Below are positions 46,622 to 56,917 of a DNA stretch of 64,000 nucleotides, in pieces; position 1 is the stretch's first letter; the number at the start of each line of letters is the position of its first letter. The position numbers were made by a program, and so were the translations under genes. The stretch covers positions 248,001 through 312,000 of the forward strand of contig JANEZZ010002708.1 of assembly GCA_026122225.1 (NCBI GenBank), in the 5' to 3' direction. This DNA comes from Heloderma charlesbogerti. Its lineage: Eukaryota > Chordata > Lepidosauria > Squamata > Helodermatidae. The notes under the pieces were generated by a model. That model worked only from the letters and a program-made list of their open reading frames with translations. It had not been told where the DNA came from and did no database searches.

Positions 46622-46696
46622 ACCACCACCACAAGGAAAATGAACTAAAGAGGAACAAGGAAGATGGTAGGGAGGCAAAGAGCAAAGAAGGGGCAG

Positions 46697-47267
46697 TGTC
46701 AAGTTCCTTCGTCCTCCCCCTTCGCAATCAACACACTCCAAGATACCAGGCTTCAGGCTCACTACTTTATTAGTTAACGACCAGGTTCTTTACAAATGCA
46801 AATTCTATGAGGCTCTCAGGCTACAAAGGAAACAGCTGCTCCACACAATTATGAATACCAATAGAGGAGCCTAAGTGGAAGTCAGAGAAGTTGCCAGCAG
46901 TTCGAACAAGAACTTCCTGGCCAGACTAGCTTAGGGGGGATGCCCCTCCCTTACGGTGGCTCCCTCCTACGTAGGCTATCACGCATAGCCCACCTGGTGG
47001 AGCGTCTGAGCTCCGCCTCTAACTTTTCCCACTTTGCTCTGCGACGGACCGTAGCATCCCTCAAGTCACACCCCTCACTCTCCTCCTCACCTGAGACCTG
47101 GGTTCTCATGGAGGAGGAAAGGGGGGGGTCCTTCAGGTTGAGCCATCTGTGTGCCAAGACCATATCTGGGCTCACTAGAGAGGGAGCCTCACCTGGTTCT
47201 GGTTGTTCCCATTCTGAGTCTGAGCTGAGTCTGAACTAGCCCCACATGCTCAGATTCATTCCTGACA
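46697..47267 (-). mobile_element. Solo LTR, family 2, copy B
   Basis: 571 bp from TGTCAAG to CCTGACA; flanks GGCAG (46692-46696) and GGTAG (47268-47272) match at four of five positions. AATAAA is on the minus strand (reverse of 'actttattagtta'). Minus-strand 47175-46951 encodes an acidic then Arg-rich stretch ('GEEESEGCDLRDATVRRRAK'). Confidence 0.88.
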
Positions 47268-47370
47268 GGTAGGGAGAAAGAGAATAGATAAGTGTCAGCA
47301 TTCATGGATTCTACTCATTCCCAGTGTTCTCAAGACAGTGGTGAGCACTATACACAGAACATCAGTATAG

Positions 47371-47498
47371 CAGCCTTCCTGGTGCCCTCCAGCTGTTTTC
47401 AACTACAACTCCCAGAATTCTTGACCATAGGCCATCCTGTCTGGGCTGTTGGGCGTTGAAGTCTAAAACATTTGGCAGGCACTAGGGTGGGGAAGTCG
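47371..47498. mobile_element. Palindromic MITE copy
   Basis: 'cagccttcctggtgccctcc' at the left is mirrored by 'ggcaggcactagggtgggga' at the right; the arms contain 'caactacaactcccagaatt'. Flanks CAGTATAG and CCTTATAG agree at six of eight positions. Confidence 0.65.
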
Positions 47499-47539
47499 AC
47501 CTTATAGCTACCTAAAAGTGAGAATGGATAGACTGCTGT

Positions 47540-47809
47540 ATTTCCTTTCTATTTCAGTTTCTCATGTGTTTGTTCATTCATGAGTCCATTCCATCCAGGT
47601 TCCAGAGGAATTTGTTTTTGTTTTAAAAAATCCAAACAAAAATGTGTATTTAATGTATTTTCTCTAAAAGCATGAACTTCTAAATATATTTTATTCTAAA
47701 ACACACATTTTATATGCCAAATCCAAAGGATAGTATTCTTCTGATCTACACATAGGTGCCGTCCATGCACTTCAAAATGCACACCAAATGAAATTTGCAA
47801 GCATCCCTA
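47540..47809. mobile_element. Probable hAT-like foldback element, right end
   Basis: It ends 'tttgcaagcatcccta' and carries 'aaaatgcacacc' motifs. The left end was not found. Confidence 0.4.
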
Positions 47810-48974
47810 CTTAAACATAGAGTTTGGTGTAGGCTTGAGATATGGCTTGGCAGAGATCTGGTTTCAACAGTCTGTGCAATATATATGAGTCATGTACAGC
47901 AAATGAGAATAGGTCTTCTATCTACCAATGGATTGATGGGCAGTGTTTACTTTTCCAGTGCTGCAGGATGATGTGTTTGGGGACCACTAGCAAACTGATC
48001 AATTTTTACTGCTGTGGTGTGAATTTCCACATGATTGGGAAATATTCTGTCAAAACTATGTTCCCTTGAGTTTGTACAGTTACAGTTGAGGTTGGAAACT
48101 TGTATTATATCAGGAGCATCTTACAGCATCTCATTTCAACCCAGCTAAGGCTCTGAAGATGTGTGGAATGCAGAAGGGCATTATGAGAGCTTGAGTAGTA
48201 CTAACTTTGAGCCAGCTGTGGTCCAAAAGAGTCTGTACTTTACTCATCAGTAGGAATTTTTATCTTTTCAGGATGTCATTAGTACCACATGGGATGATAT
48301 AATGTGTGAAATGTTCCATTGTTCTTTATGCATTTTGTATTGCTTTAATCGTTTTCAATTACATCTATTCTACATCACATAATTTTTCACGGTCTATTCA
48401 TTAATCTACTTGAGAAGGTAACTTTTGTATCCCATTTGGCAGAGCTGTGCACATTCTTCCCCTCACTTTTTCTCCAGGAGAGAATAAAGTGCATGTTGAT
48501 AGGATTCTGGATCCATAAGCATCCTGGCTAGGCTAGATGCTCAAGGGAAGGAGCATGTACCTGCTGGGACATGTTCAGGGGCAGGTAGAGAGGGGTCAAG
48601 CCCCGTGAAGCAGGGTCAGGTCCAGGAGAACAAAGTCACAGCAAGGTATGGAATGGTTAGGTCCCTGGACAACATCCTGTGGTGGCTGCTGACTGGCGTC
48701 TTTCCTCACAGGGAGAGCTGTTGTCCCAGCAGGAGGCTGCAAGCAATTGAGGCATTTAAGGATGTAGGCAGGCCCAGAACTTTCAAAGATTCCACCTCCC
48801 ATTGAATGCTGGTTGTAGCCCCTTAAAGGGCCCACTGTTATTTCTGTAGGCACATGTCCTACATGGCCGAGGGACAGGACAAGATGTGGAGCAGTTATCC
48901 CCAGAGTATGAGCTCGAGGGGAGGGCGACGTCCTCTGGTCCGAAAGGTATACAAGGGGGTGCCAAGCAGTGGAG
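47810..48974. other. Mostly unassigned; possible LTR-like part
   Basis: 48545-48960 ('gcagggtcaggtccaggag', 'gacaacatcctgtggtgg') resembles the unresolved LTR-like block at 39.7-40.5 kb, but without termini. The rest was not recognised. Confidence 0.35.
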
Positions 48975-49085
48975 GCTGGTGGCTGCGATTTTGGTGGGGC
49001 TGTGAATGTGCCCCAGGTTTTGGTCAGAACCAGCCAAAACTCTAAAGAAGCTCTCCAAGGTGCTGAACCTATTTTGGGAAAGCAT
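48967..49085. mobile_element. Half of a CAGTGGAGGCTGG-type MITE
   Basis: 'agcagtggaggctggtggct' followed by 'cagaaccagccaaaactcta' matches the left arm of the complete element at 61082-61292; the right arm is missing. Confidence 0.55.
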
Positions 49086-49500
49086 TTTGTGTGTTCTTAG
49101 AGGCACTCCCATCTCTCATTTCTCACACCCACAGCCTTCCGTTTGGAAAGGGGTTGCTCTGTACGAAACTTTGGTGACCGCAGACTTGGACTGAGTTTTG
49201 TAATTCACTGAAGTCATGTGTTTCTTCCAGACTCGTGTTTTGTACAGACACCTTGGCTTGAAGGATGACTTGCCCTGATAATTCGTTGCCATCTTAGTTT
49301 GTATGAACTGTTGGGATTTCTTTGGTCTGTTTATTAAGATCACAAGCGCTGTGTAAAGGCATTTTACAAAGACGAGAGGTTGGGTGGGGAGAAAGGACTA
49401 TTGTGGCTGTAACGAGTCATCTATCTAACATTTTTAATGATTCTATATTTTTGACAAGAATCGCTGATGAGCTGGTGCCGAAATCCTGAACTATTCCTGT

Positions 49501-50341
49501 GCGAGACTTAGGGAAGATAGGATGAGGAAAACTGCTGTTATTGCAAGTATAATATTTGATGAAAGAGAGAATAACTTTGACAAGGTTAAGAACTAACGAT
49601 AATGTTGAATTTAAGAGTTGTGGGCGGGAGAGTTTGAGAATGCGATCTTAAGGTTTGAATGTGGGTGATCTGAACGAAAACGAGTTTGGTTTAACTGAGA
49701 TTTTAAGGCGATATAATTCTTGGGATGGATTTTAAATGGAAGACATGCTATCGAATGATGTATTTTATAGATTGATGGGAGTGAATTTAAAAAATGAGGA
49801 ATAGTATTGGTTTATTGTAAGAATAAGGAGGGATAGAATTGGAGAATTCAGTTGGGTGGGTGGTTTATATTTGTTGTGTAATTATTGAATGAGGGTGGAC
49901 AGATTTATATTTGTAGTGGTTCAGAAAGGATGTTGGATGGAGGAATTGAATTTGGTAGTGTAGTAAAAGAGTAGTATTATATAGGGGGTAGATGAGTGTA
50001 GGGGAAATGGAGGGATAATATAGGGTGTTGTGATGTATTTAGTTGGATTGTGATTATTTGGTGATGGTAGGTTTATTTGAAGTGTTTTTTGTAGGTGTTT
50101 AGTGATGGGGTAAGGTTTGTTTGTAGTGTGTGTGTGTGAGAGAGGATAGTAGGTTTGGTGGATATTTGTTGATTGAGAGGAGAGTGATGAAATTGTGATG
50201 TATGTTGTTGAGATTGGTATTTAATGTGGAAGAGGTTATGATGTTTTTAGAAGTAGGGTTTGAATTTGTTGTATTGGATTATATTGTAAGTGTTGGGGAG
50301 TGAAATATAGGTGATATTGTTGTGTAGGTGTTATGGTATAA
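49501..50341. other. Cytosine-depleted, strand-asymmetric tract
   Basis: C count per 60 bases on the + strand falls from 12 at 49441-49500 to 5, 4, 5, 4, 3, 1, 1, 1, then zero. From 49923 to 50341, 419 consecutive bases contain no C, while G stays near or above one third and T is high. The tract stops abruptly where C-containing CR1-like sequence starts. Of the 24 C remaining in 49501-49980, 8 are in CpG and none in CpC. No ORF, tandem unit or repeat family explains it. Confidence 0.95.
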
Positions 50342-50485
50342 CTGCCATTCATTTCCATACCGCCAAGATGAAGCTGGACAGCCATCTGTCAGGGATGCTT
50401 TGACTTACGTTCCGGCATAGAACAGGGGCTTGGACTCGATGGTCTTACAGGCCCCTTCCAACCCTACTATTCTATGATTCTATGT
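50342..50485 (+). mobile_element. CR1 LINE 3' end
   Basis: 'aagctggacagccatctgtc', 'gggatgctttgacttac', 'cttggactcgatggtctta' and 'ccccttccaaccctac' followed by ATTCTATG octamers. Only the last ~130 bp of CR1. Confidence 0.85.
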
Positions 50486-50624
50486 AAAATTTCTGGAAAT
50501 TTTGAAGCCGGGGGGGGCTCTTTTTTTCTCCAGAAAAAAAAATGTAAATTTGGAGGGAAATTGAAAAAGAAACAATATTTTTTAGCACTCTTTACAGATC
50601 AAAAGTCACTTTGTTGCTTTTGGA

Positions 50625-50759
50625 CACCGTTCCCCAACCTGGAGCTCTCCAGATATTTTGGACTTCAGCTCCTATCAGCCTCAGGAGGATGGCGATTGGT
50701 TGGAAATGCTGGGCATTGTAGGCCAAAACATCTGTAGGCCGCCAAGATGAGGAAAGTTG
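50625..50759. mobile_element. Palindromic MITE with 8-bp target duplication
   Basis: 135 bp; flanks CTTTTGGA (50617-50624) and CTTTAGGA (50760-50767), one mismatch. The arms carry 'ctccagatattttggac' and 'aggccaaaacatctgta'. Confidence 0.75.
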
Positions 50760-50767
50760 CTTTAGGA

Positions 50768-50870
50768 ATTTTATGAGCAAACCCAGTTATACATAATAGA
50801 ACTTTAGAAACATAAAGGCCTTTTATGTTTCTAAAGTTGTATTATGTATAACTTGGTTTGCTCATAAAAT
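50768..50870. repeat. Near-perfect 103-bp palindrome
   Basis: Left arm 'attttatgagcaaaccc...' and right arm '...ggtttgctcataaaat' meet at 'aaaggcctttt' with almost no spacer; arms are ~51 bp with few mismatches. A third copy of one arm, 'ttttatgagcaaaccaagtt', lies at 50968-51006. Confidence 0.92.
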
Positions 50871-51006
50871 TATCATTTTATTTGAAAACTTTAAAAAGAG
50901 TATATTTGTAATTACTGTCAGAATAAACTATATTTTATAATTTTAATATACCGAACATGCTTACTTTTATGAGCAAACCAAGTTATACATAATATACTTT
51001 AGGTTC

Positions 51007-51483
51007 CTAGTTTATGTCTGATCAGAGAGAACTTCAGCAAATAGTCCCTGAAATATATGAGTCATCCTAGAAGCCGGAAGAAGCAGGAAGAACTGGAGGC
51101 AGAGGAAGACAAGTCCAGAAACACCTGACTCTGTAGAACAAAACTGAGACTGTCAAGAATTTACATTTTCTTCCATATTATGACATGGTGACTCTCACTT
51201 TGGGAAACTGAGCATGACTTCGAGCATCCCAGAAATGTTTATCAGGAAAAGATACACTATATCAATAATTTTAATAAGAAATGGAAGAATTAACTATGTT
51301 GAGAAACTTACAGGGAGGATTAAAATATTTTTTCCCCATGGCTTCATTATTTCCAGGCATTTTACATCTCTCGTCTTTCTATACAAGTCCTCTTATTACA
51401 TCGATTTTAGAAATCATTTGGCAGGGAGTAAAGGCTTGGTAACAATATATAAACACCTTGTCTTAAATTCTAAAATTCCAAAA
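51007..51483. other. Unassigned sequence
   Basis: A 93-codon open frame at 51214-51495 has no recognised domain. Nothing else was found. Confidence 0.45.
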
Positions 51484-51657
51484 TCTGGGTTTTAGTTCAG
51501 AACCAGTCAGAACTCTAAGGAGCTCTCCCAGGTTTTGAACCAATTCTGGGGGTAGGGTTCAGCACCTTGGATAGCTCCTTTAGAATTCTGGCTGGCTCCG
51601 ACTAAAACCCAGAATGGAATTACCCTATCCCCCGAAATTGGAGCCACCAGGCTCCAC
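51484..51657. mobile_element. CAGTGGAGGCTGG-type MITE, partial
   Basis: 'ccagtcagaactctaaggag' is mirrored by 'ctcctttagaattctggctg', and the right end is 'accaggctccactg'. The left terminus is lost. Confidence 0.6.
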
Positions 51658-51883
51658 TGATGGGTAGGGATATATGGATTGTATATAAAATACATTCTGT
51701 CTGTGTTTTACAAATTGTTGGGAGCCTTTCATTCTGTCATCTGCGCATTGACGGAATCAGATTTTGTCTTCTGAATCTGCACAAATTTGAATTTATGCAA
51801 ATTCGTGCATGCAAAAATGCATAATGCCCCCCAAATGCACATTTTCAGGACTGGTCCTTGGCCTGTTAGGGACCGGGCTGCAG

Positions 51884-52793
51884 TAGGGGTGTGGGAACCC
51901 CCCCTTACCTTGAGTCCACGGAGGGGAGGCGATCCGCCCCTCCCCCCGCCCCGGAATCCTCGCTGGCCCTGGCCGATGTCAGGGTGGAAACTGAGCCAAT
52001 AGGGCCCCAGAGCAGTTCTGATTCTGAGGAGGAACAGCAATCCGTGGAAGAGGAGCTCGCTCATCTCTCACAAGCACAGCAGCTGGCAGAGATTCCTTCT
52101 GCCAGCATTCCTGGGAGAGATAGTGACCCTGGCAGCGAGACAGCGCTGGAGGGGGGCTTGCTGGACGCTCGGCACCAACGCAGGGAGTGACAACAGATGG
52201 AGGGCGCGGAAAGGAGGCGTAGCGCTCGTTTGGCGCACAAGCAACAGTCGCGTCCCGAGGACCCAAGGGAAAGGGGGAGGATCTCTCCCTAGCCCATAAG
52301 TTGGTCTTCCCATGATTCTCCTTCAAACGGAGACCAACTGCCTTACCTGGAGCTTCGGCTACTCTGCTATCTTTCCCCAGGGCTGTTCCTTGCTTAGTCG
52401 CTGGTGATTAGCATCTGAAAGAGTCATTAAGTTGTAAATGGAATAAAGCCTTGAAAGTAATCCTTTTCGTCTGTGTTTTGAGTTGGCTATTGGAGTTGAC
52501 TGTAAGAGGCAGCTAGGGCGCTCCTGCCAGCCGGTTCCACTCCACGGCAAGTCCACAGAGCTGCCAGCTGGCTCTGGCCCTGTTCTTTGCAGTAATAGCC
52601 TATTACTGCAAAGAACAGGGACTCAGATGGCAACCGCTATGCAGACGCCATTTGCATCCCAGCGCTGGAAGTCTTCCCTTGGCCGGAGCCAGCAGGTCCA
52701 TGGCAAGTCTAGGGCCGACAAGGATTCTGGGGGGGGGAGGGACAGATCGCCCCTCCATGCAGACCCAAGGTAAGGGGGGTTCCCACATCCCTA
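51884..52793. mobile_element. hAT-like foldback MITE containing a solo LTR
   Basis: TAGGGGTGTGGGAACCCCC and 'ggggttcccacatcccta' form the inverted ends. The interior includes 'cagtaatagcctattactgc' and 'cagatggcaacc' near the right. Without the LTR it is ~355 bp. The 8-bp flanks, GGCTGCAG and CTGCGGCC, are not a direct repeat. Confidence 0.75.
51977..52529 (+). mobile_element. Solo LTR, family 1, copy C
   Basis: TGTCAGG to CCTGCCA (decayed CCTGACA), 553 bp; flanks GCCGA (51972-51976) and GCCGG (52530-52534), one mismatch. AATAAA lies near 52443. The acidic frame 'ETEPIGPQSSSDSEEEQ' is open for ~70 codons, then a stop, then the Arg-rich 'AERRRSARLAHKQ' in frame, ending at the conserved 'tctccctag'. 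Confidence 0.9.
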
Positions 52794-52885
52794 CTGCGGC
52801 CCGGTCCCATCCCCCCCGGTCCGTGGAAAAATCGTCTTCCACGGACCGGTCCCTGGTCCCAAAAAGGTTGGGGACTGCTGCTTTA

Positions 52886-53193
52886 GAGTATAGGGGAAAT
52901 GAATATTTTTGGATGGGCGGAGGGGGGGATATTTTTCTACACTGAAATTTGCACAGAAGTTGGAAGGCCAGTCCAGAAGTCCGCAGAATCTGCCCGATAG
53001 GGGGAAAGCCAGTCTGCTGCAGAATCTGTGGGTCGGATTCATGAAAATCTGAAGTCATTTGGTTCCATGGTGGATTTCTCTGACACCCCTACTGATGGGG
53101 AGCCTGAACAAGTAGAGAAGAGCAAAAGCTCACCTTCCTAACATATGGAGGGCTGTGCGGACAGGCATGGAGACGAAACAGGGAGCAGACCGC

Positions 53194-53231
<38 letters not shown>

Positions 53232-53689
53232 TATATATAGAGAGAGAGAGGGGGGGTGGGAGAGGGAAAGGGAAAGGGAAAGGGAGAGGGAGAGACTTGA
53301 CTGTGCCTGTACACTGGATGTGTAATGAACAGAACACTTGGTTGCGTTTCATTTCTTCCGTCAGAGGACAGGAAAATTAATAAAGTTGTTCCTTGCCAGA
53401 AGATGAATGTGCCTCTTGATTAGTGGCGTATATATTTCAGATTCAATTTAGAGCGTCCCAAGGGAGGAGCAAAAGCTCCTTCGATAATGCACTTGCTCCA
53501 ACACAGCTGGCAATCTCACCTAAGTTTCCAGAATACATGTCTTGTGGCACTGCAAGGTCAAAAGTGGCATGTTGGTTAACACAAGCCCAGCCACAAAGCA
53601 CTGGACGTGGTGAGTCGTAACGTTTACCATTGGCTGCTGGCGCATTGGCTCGGGGTTAGGAAATGTGCATACGCTCTGGCGCCGCTCCG
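52886..53689. other. Unassigned sequence with microsatellite
   Basis: A compound (TC)n(AC)n(AG)n(GGGAAA)n tract spans 53192-53295. Nothing else was recognised. Confidence 0.55.
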
Positions 53690-53718
53690 GGTGCTCCAGC
53701 AAACTTGCTCTCACCTGA

Positions 53719-53847
53719 CACTGGGACCACGGGCTATACTTCCTGGAAGATGGGCTGTTGGCAAGGGACGGGTTGCACCTCACAAAGGATGGGAAGAATG
53801 TGTTTGGCCACAGCATGAAAAACTTCATCAGGAGGGCTTTAAACTGA
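53719..53847 (+). pseudogene. CR1 ORF1 C-terminus (esterase-like domain end)
   Basis: The frame reads 'HWDHGLYFLEDGLLARDGLH', then 'LTKDGKNVFGHSMKNF' and stops at 53845-53847. 'DGLHLT' carries the Asp and His expected at the end of the SGNH/GDSL-type esterase domain in CR1 ORF1. The upstream domain, including the catalytic Ser region, is missing, and a stop lies just before 53719. It ends ~24 bases before ORF2, as usual for a bicistronic CR1. Confidence 0.75.
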
Positions 53848-53870
53848 ATCCTACAGGGAAGAGAGATGTA

Positions 53871-56746
53871 ATGTTGGGGGTAACAATGGTCGTAGGCGCA
53901 TGCACTGCAACGGAGAGAACAGCTCTGATAGCGCCCAATAATAGTCTTCAGACACATGTAGGAAGACAGCCAGACCATAAAGCACATGGTCTTCGATGTC
54001 TATATACTAATGCCCAGAGTATGGGAAACAAACTTAACGAACTTGAACTCTTAATTCAGGAGGGAAATTATGACTTGATAGGTATAACTGAGACTTGGTG
54101 GGATGACTCTCATGACTGGAATACAGCAATTGAAGGATATAACTTGTTCAAAAAGAACAGAGGAACAGAAAGGGAGGTGGGGTTGCACTGTATGTGAAAA
54201 ATACATATCTCTGCACAGAAATACAGGAGGAGGCGCTTGGTAGCCCCATCGAGAGCATCTGGATCAAAATAAATGGAGCAAAGAATAAAAGGAACCTGGT
54301 GGTCGGAGTCTGCTACCGGCCACCCAACCAAGGAGAAGACGAGGATGAAACTTTTGAAAAGCAAATAGCCAATGTTTTAAGGAAGCATGATGTAGTAGTA
54401 ATGGGGGACCTCAATTTCCCCGATATTTGTTGGGAGACAAATTCTGCAAAACATGGCCCCTCCAGGAAATTCCTGACTTGTGTGGCGGATAACTTCCTCC
54501 TACAGGAAGTAGAGGAAGGAACTAGAGGATCGGCTATCCTTGACTTGATCCTAACCAACAGAGATGACTTAGTGGATAAAGTAGCAGTTACAGGAACTCT
54601 GGGGGAAAGCGACCATGTTGCACTTGAGTTCTTGGTTCTAAGGGAAGCAAAAGCCGAGTGTAGTCAAACGCGTACCATGGATTTTAGGAAAGCTGATTTT
54701 AATAAACTCAGAACCATGATCAGTAAGGTCCCATGGCAAGCGACGCTAACGAGAAAAGGAGTCGAAGATGGGTGGGAGCTTTTAAAAAAGGAAATCCTCA
54801 AGGCACAATCACAAACAATTCCAACAAGAAGAAAAGGTGGAAGACAATGGAAGAAGCCAATGTGGCTTCACAAAAAGCTTAGGGATGACCTGAAAACAAA
54901 AAAGGACACATATAGGAAGTGGAAAGAAGGCCAAGCAACAAAGGAAGAGTACAGGCAGGTAGCAGAGAATTGCAGGGATGGCGTCAGGAAGGCTAAAGCT
55001 GAGAATGAGCTGAGGGATGCTAAAAACAACAAAAAGGCTTTCTTCAGCTATGTGCATAGTAAAAGGCAGAGGAAAAAAATGGTTGTTCAGCTATTAAATA
55101 AGGATGACAAAACGATAACAGATGACAAAGAAAAGGCAGAGATGCTCAATTCCTACTTTGGCTCAGTCTTCTCCCAAAAGAGGGTCTATGACCCCCCTGG
55201 CAAAGGTGAAGTGCAGGCTGAAGGGGCAGGATTGCAGCTTGAGATCGATAGGCATATGGTCAAGGAACACCTCATTACTTTGAATGAGTTCAACTCTCCA
55301 GGGCCAGATGAACTGCATCCTAGAGTAATAAAGGAACTGGCAGAAGAACTCTCAGAACCGCTGTCTATTCTCTTTGAGAAATCATGGAGGACGGGGGAAG
55401 TGCCAGATGACTGGAGGAGGGCTAATGTTGTCCCTATCTTCAAAAAGGGTAAAAAGGAAGAACCTGGGAACTACAGACCAGTCAGTCTGACATCAATCCC
55501 TGGGAAAATTCTGGAGCAGATGATTAAGCAATCCATCTGGAAGCACCTTGACAACAATGCCGTGATTACTCGAAGCCAACATGGACTTGTCAAAAACAAG
55601 TCCTGCCAGACAAATCTGATCTCATTTTTTGATCAAGTAACCTCCCTTGTAGAACGTGGGAATGCTGTAGACATCATATACCTCGACTTCAGCAAAGCTT
55701 TCGACAAAGTGCCCCATGATATCCTGATGAGCAAACTAGCTCAAAGTGGGCTACATGAAACAACGATCCGGTGGATCCACAGTTGGCTACAGAATCGGAC
55801 TCAAAGAGTGCTTATCAATGGGGCCTTCTCAAACTGGGGAGAGGTAACAAGCTGGGTACCACAGGGCTCAGTCCTGGGCCCAGTGCTCTTCAACATTTTT
55901 ATTAATGACTTGGAGGAGGAGGTGCAGGGAATGCTGATCAAATTTGCAGATGACACAAAATTGGGCAGGATAGCTAATACTTTGGAAGACAGAAACAAAA
56001 TTCAAAGTGATCTGGATAGACTGGAGTGCAGGGCAGAAAACAACAGAATGCCATTTAATAGGGATAAATGCCAAGTTCTGCACCTAGGAAAAAGAAACCA
56101 AATGCACAGTTACAAGATGGGGGATACGTGGCTCAACCACACTACAAGCGAGAAGGATCTTGGAATTGTTGTCAATCACAAGCTGAATATGAGCCAACAA
56201 TGTGATGTGGCTGGAAAAAAGGCAAATGCTCTTTTGGGCTGCATTAATAGAAGCATCGCTTCCAAATCCCGGGAAGTACTCGTTCCCCTCTACTCAGCAC
56301 TGGTTAGGCCTCATCTGGAGTACTGTGTCCAGTTCCGGGCACCACACATTAAGAAGGATGCAGACAAGCTGGAGAGGGTTCAGAGGAGGGCAAGGAGGAT
56401 GATCAGGAGACTGGAAACAAAGCCCTGTGAGGAGAGACTGAAAGAACTGGGTATGTTTAGCCTTGAGAAGAGAAGGCTGAGGGGAGATAGGATAGCGCTC
56501 TTCAAGTCCTTGAAAGGTTGTCACAGAGAAGAAGGCCAGGATCTCTTCTTGATCATCCCAGAGCGCTGGACACGGAATCATGGGCTCAAGTTACAGGAAG
56601 CCAGATTCCGGCTGAACATCAGGAAAAACTTCCTGACTGTAAGAGCAATACGACAATGGAACCAATTACCTGGGGAGGTGGTGGGCTCTCCCACACTGGA
56701 GGCGTTCAAGACGAGGCTGGACAGCCATCTGTCAGGGATACTCTGA
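53871..56746 (+). pseudogene. CR1 ORF2: AP endonuclease and reverse transcriptase, one frameshift
   Basis: ORF2 nicks target DNA and reverse-transcribes CR1 RNA at the nick. The first ATG in the frame is at 53871. The AP-endonuclease domain begins with 'LRCLYTNAQSMGNKLNELEL' (Asn) and 'LIGITETWWDDS' (catalytic Glu). A single-base frameshift near 54150-54185 then moves to the frame of the 850-codon open stretch that starts at 54194. In that stretch, 'VVMGDLNF' (residues 67-74) and 'GESDHVALEF' (SDH at 139-141) complete the endonuclease; the RT follows with 'YLDFSKAFDKVPHD' (motif A, near residue 498), 'GSVLGPVLFNIFINDLE' (motif B) and 'FADDTKL' (motif C, FADD near 584-587). The C-terminus ends 'LDSHLSGIL'. 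With no other stop over 2.5 kb the insertion is young, although this copy cannot make the full protein. Confidence 0.95.
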
Positions 56747-56917
56747 CTTGGATTCCTGGATTGAGCAGGGGGTTGGATTTGATGGCCTTGTGTAGGCCTC
56801 TTCCAACCCTACTCTTCTATGATTCTATGACACCAGCCCTCAGAAGTCAATACATGGCAGCTGTGGTGCCGTGTCAAAAGCCAATCTGTACTGGATGCAT
56901 CATGGGGGAGGCAGCAT

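Larger units (their letters stand above)
51852..52885. mobile_element. hAT-Charlie-like (MER1/OC1-type) element, split
   Basis: Left piece 51852-51883 'ggactggtccttggcctg', 'ttagggaccgggctgcag'; right piece 52794-52885, whose reverse reads 'cagcagtccccaaccttttt' then 'ggaagacgatttttccacgg'. From memory this pattern belongs to the MER1/OposCharlie1 type of hAT. It is split by the nested element at 51884-52793, and its left terminus is missing. Confidence 0.6.
53690..56829 (+). mobile_element. CR1 LINE, 5'-truncated, nearly intact ORF2
   Basis: A ~3.1-kb CR1 non-LTR retrotransposon. It holds the C-terminus of ORF1 (53719-53847), nearly all of ORF2 (53871-56746, one frameshift) and the 3' end with 'ttggatttgatggccttg', 'cttccaaccctac' and ATTCTATG octamers. 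The octamer tail and the FADD reverse transcriptase identify CR1. The start is uncertain because no target duplication was found. Confidence 0.95.

Noticed and set aside
53607..54197. Separate 196-codon gene upstream of CR1 ORF2
   Set aside because: Its C-terminal part is the CR1 endonuclease start; the preceding part overlaps the ORF1 end in another frame.
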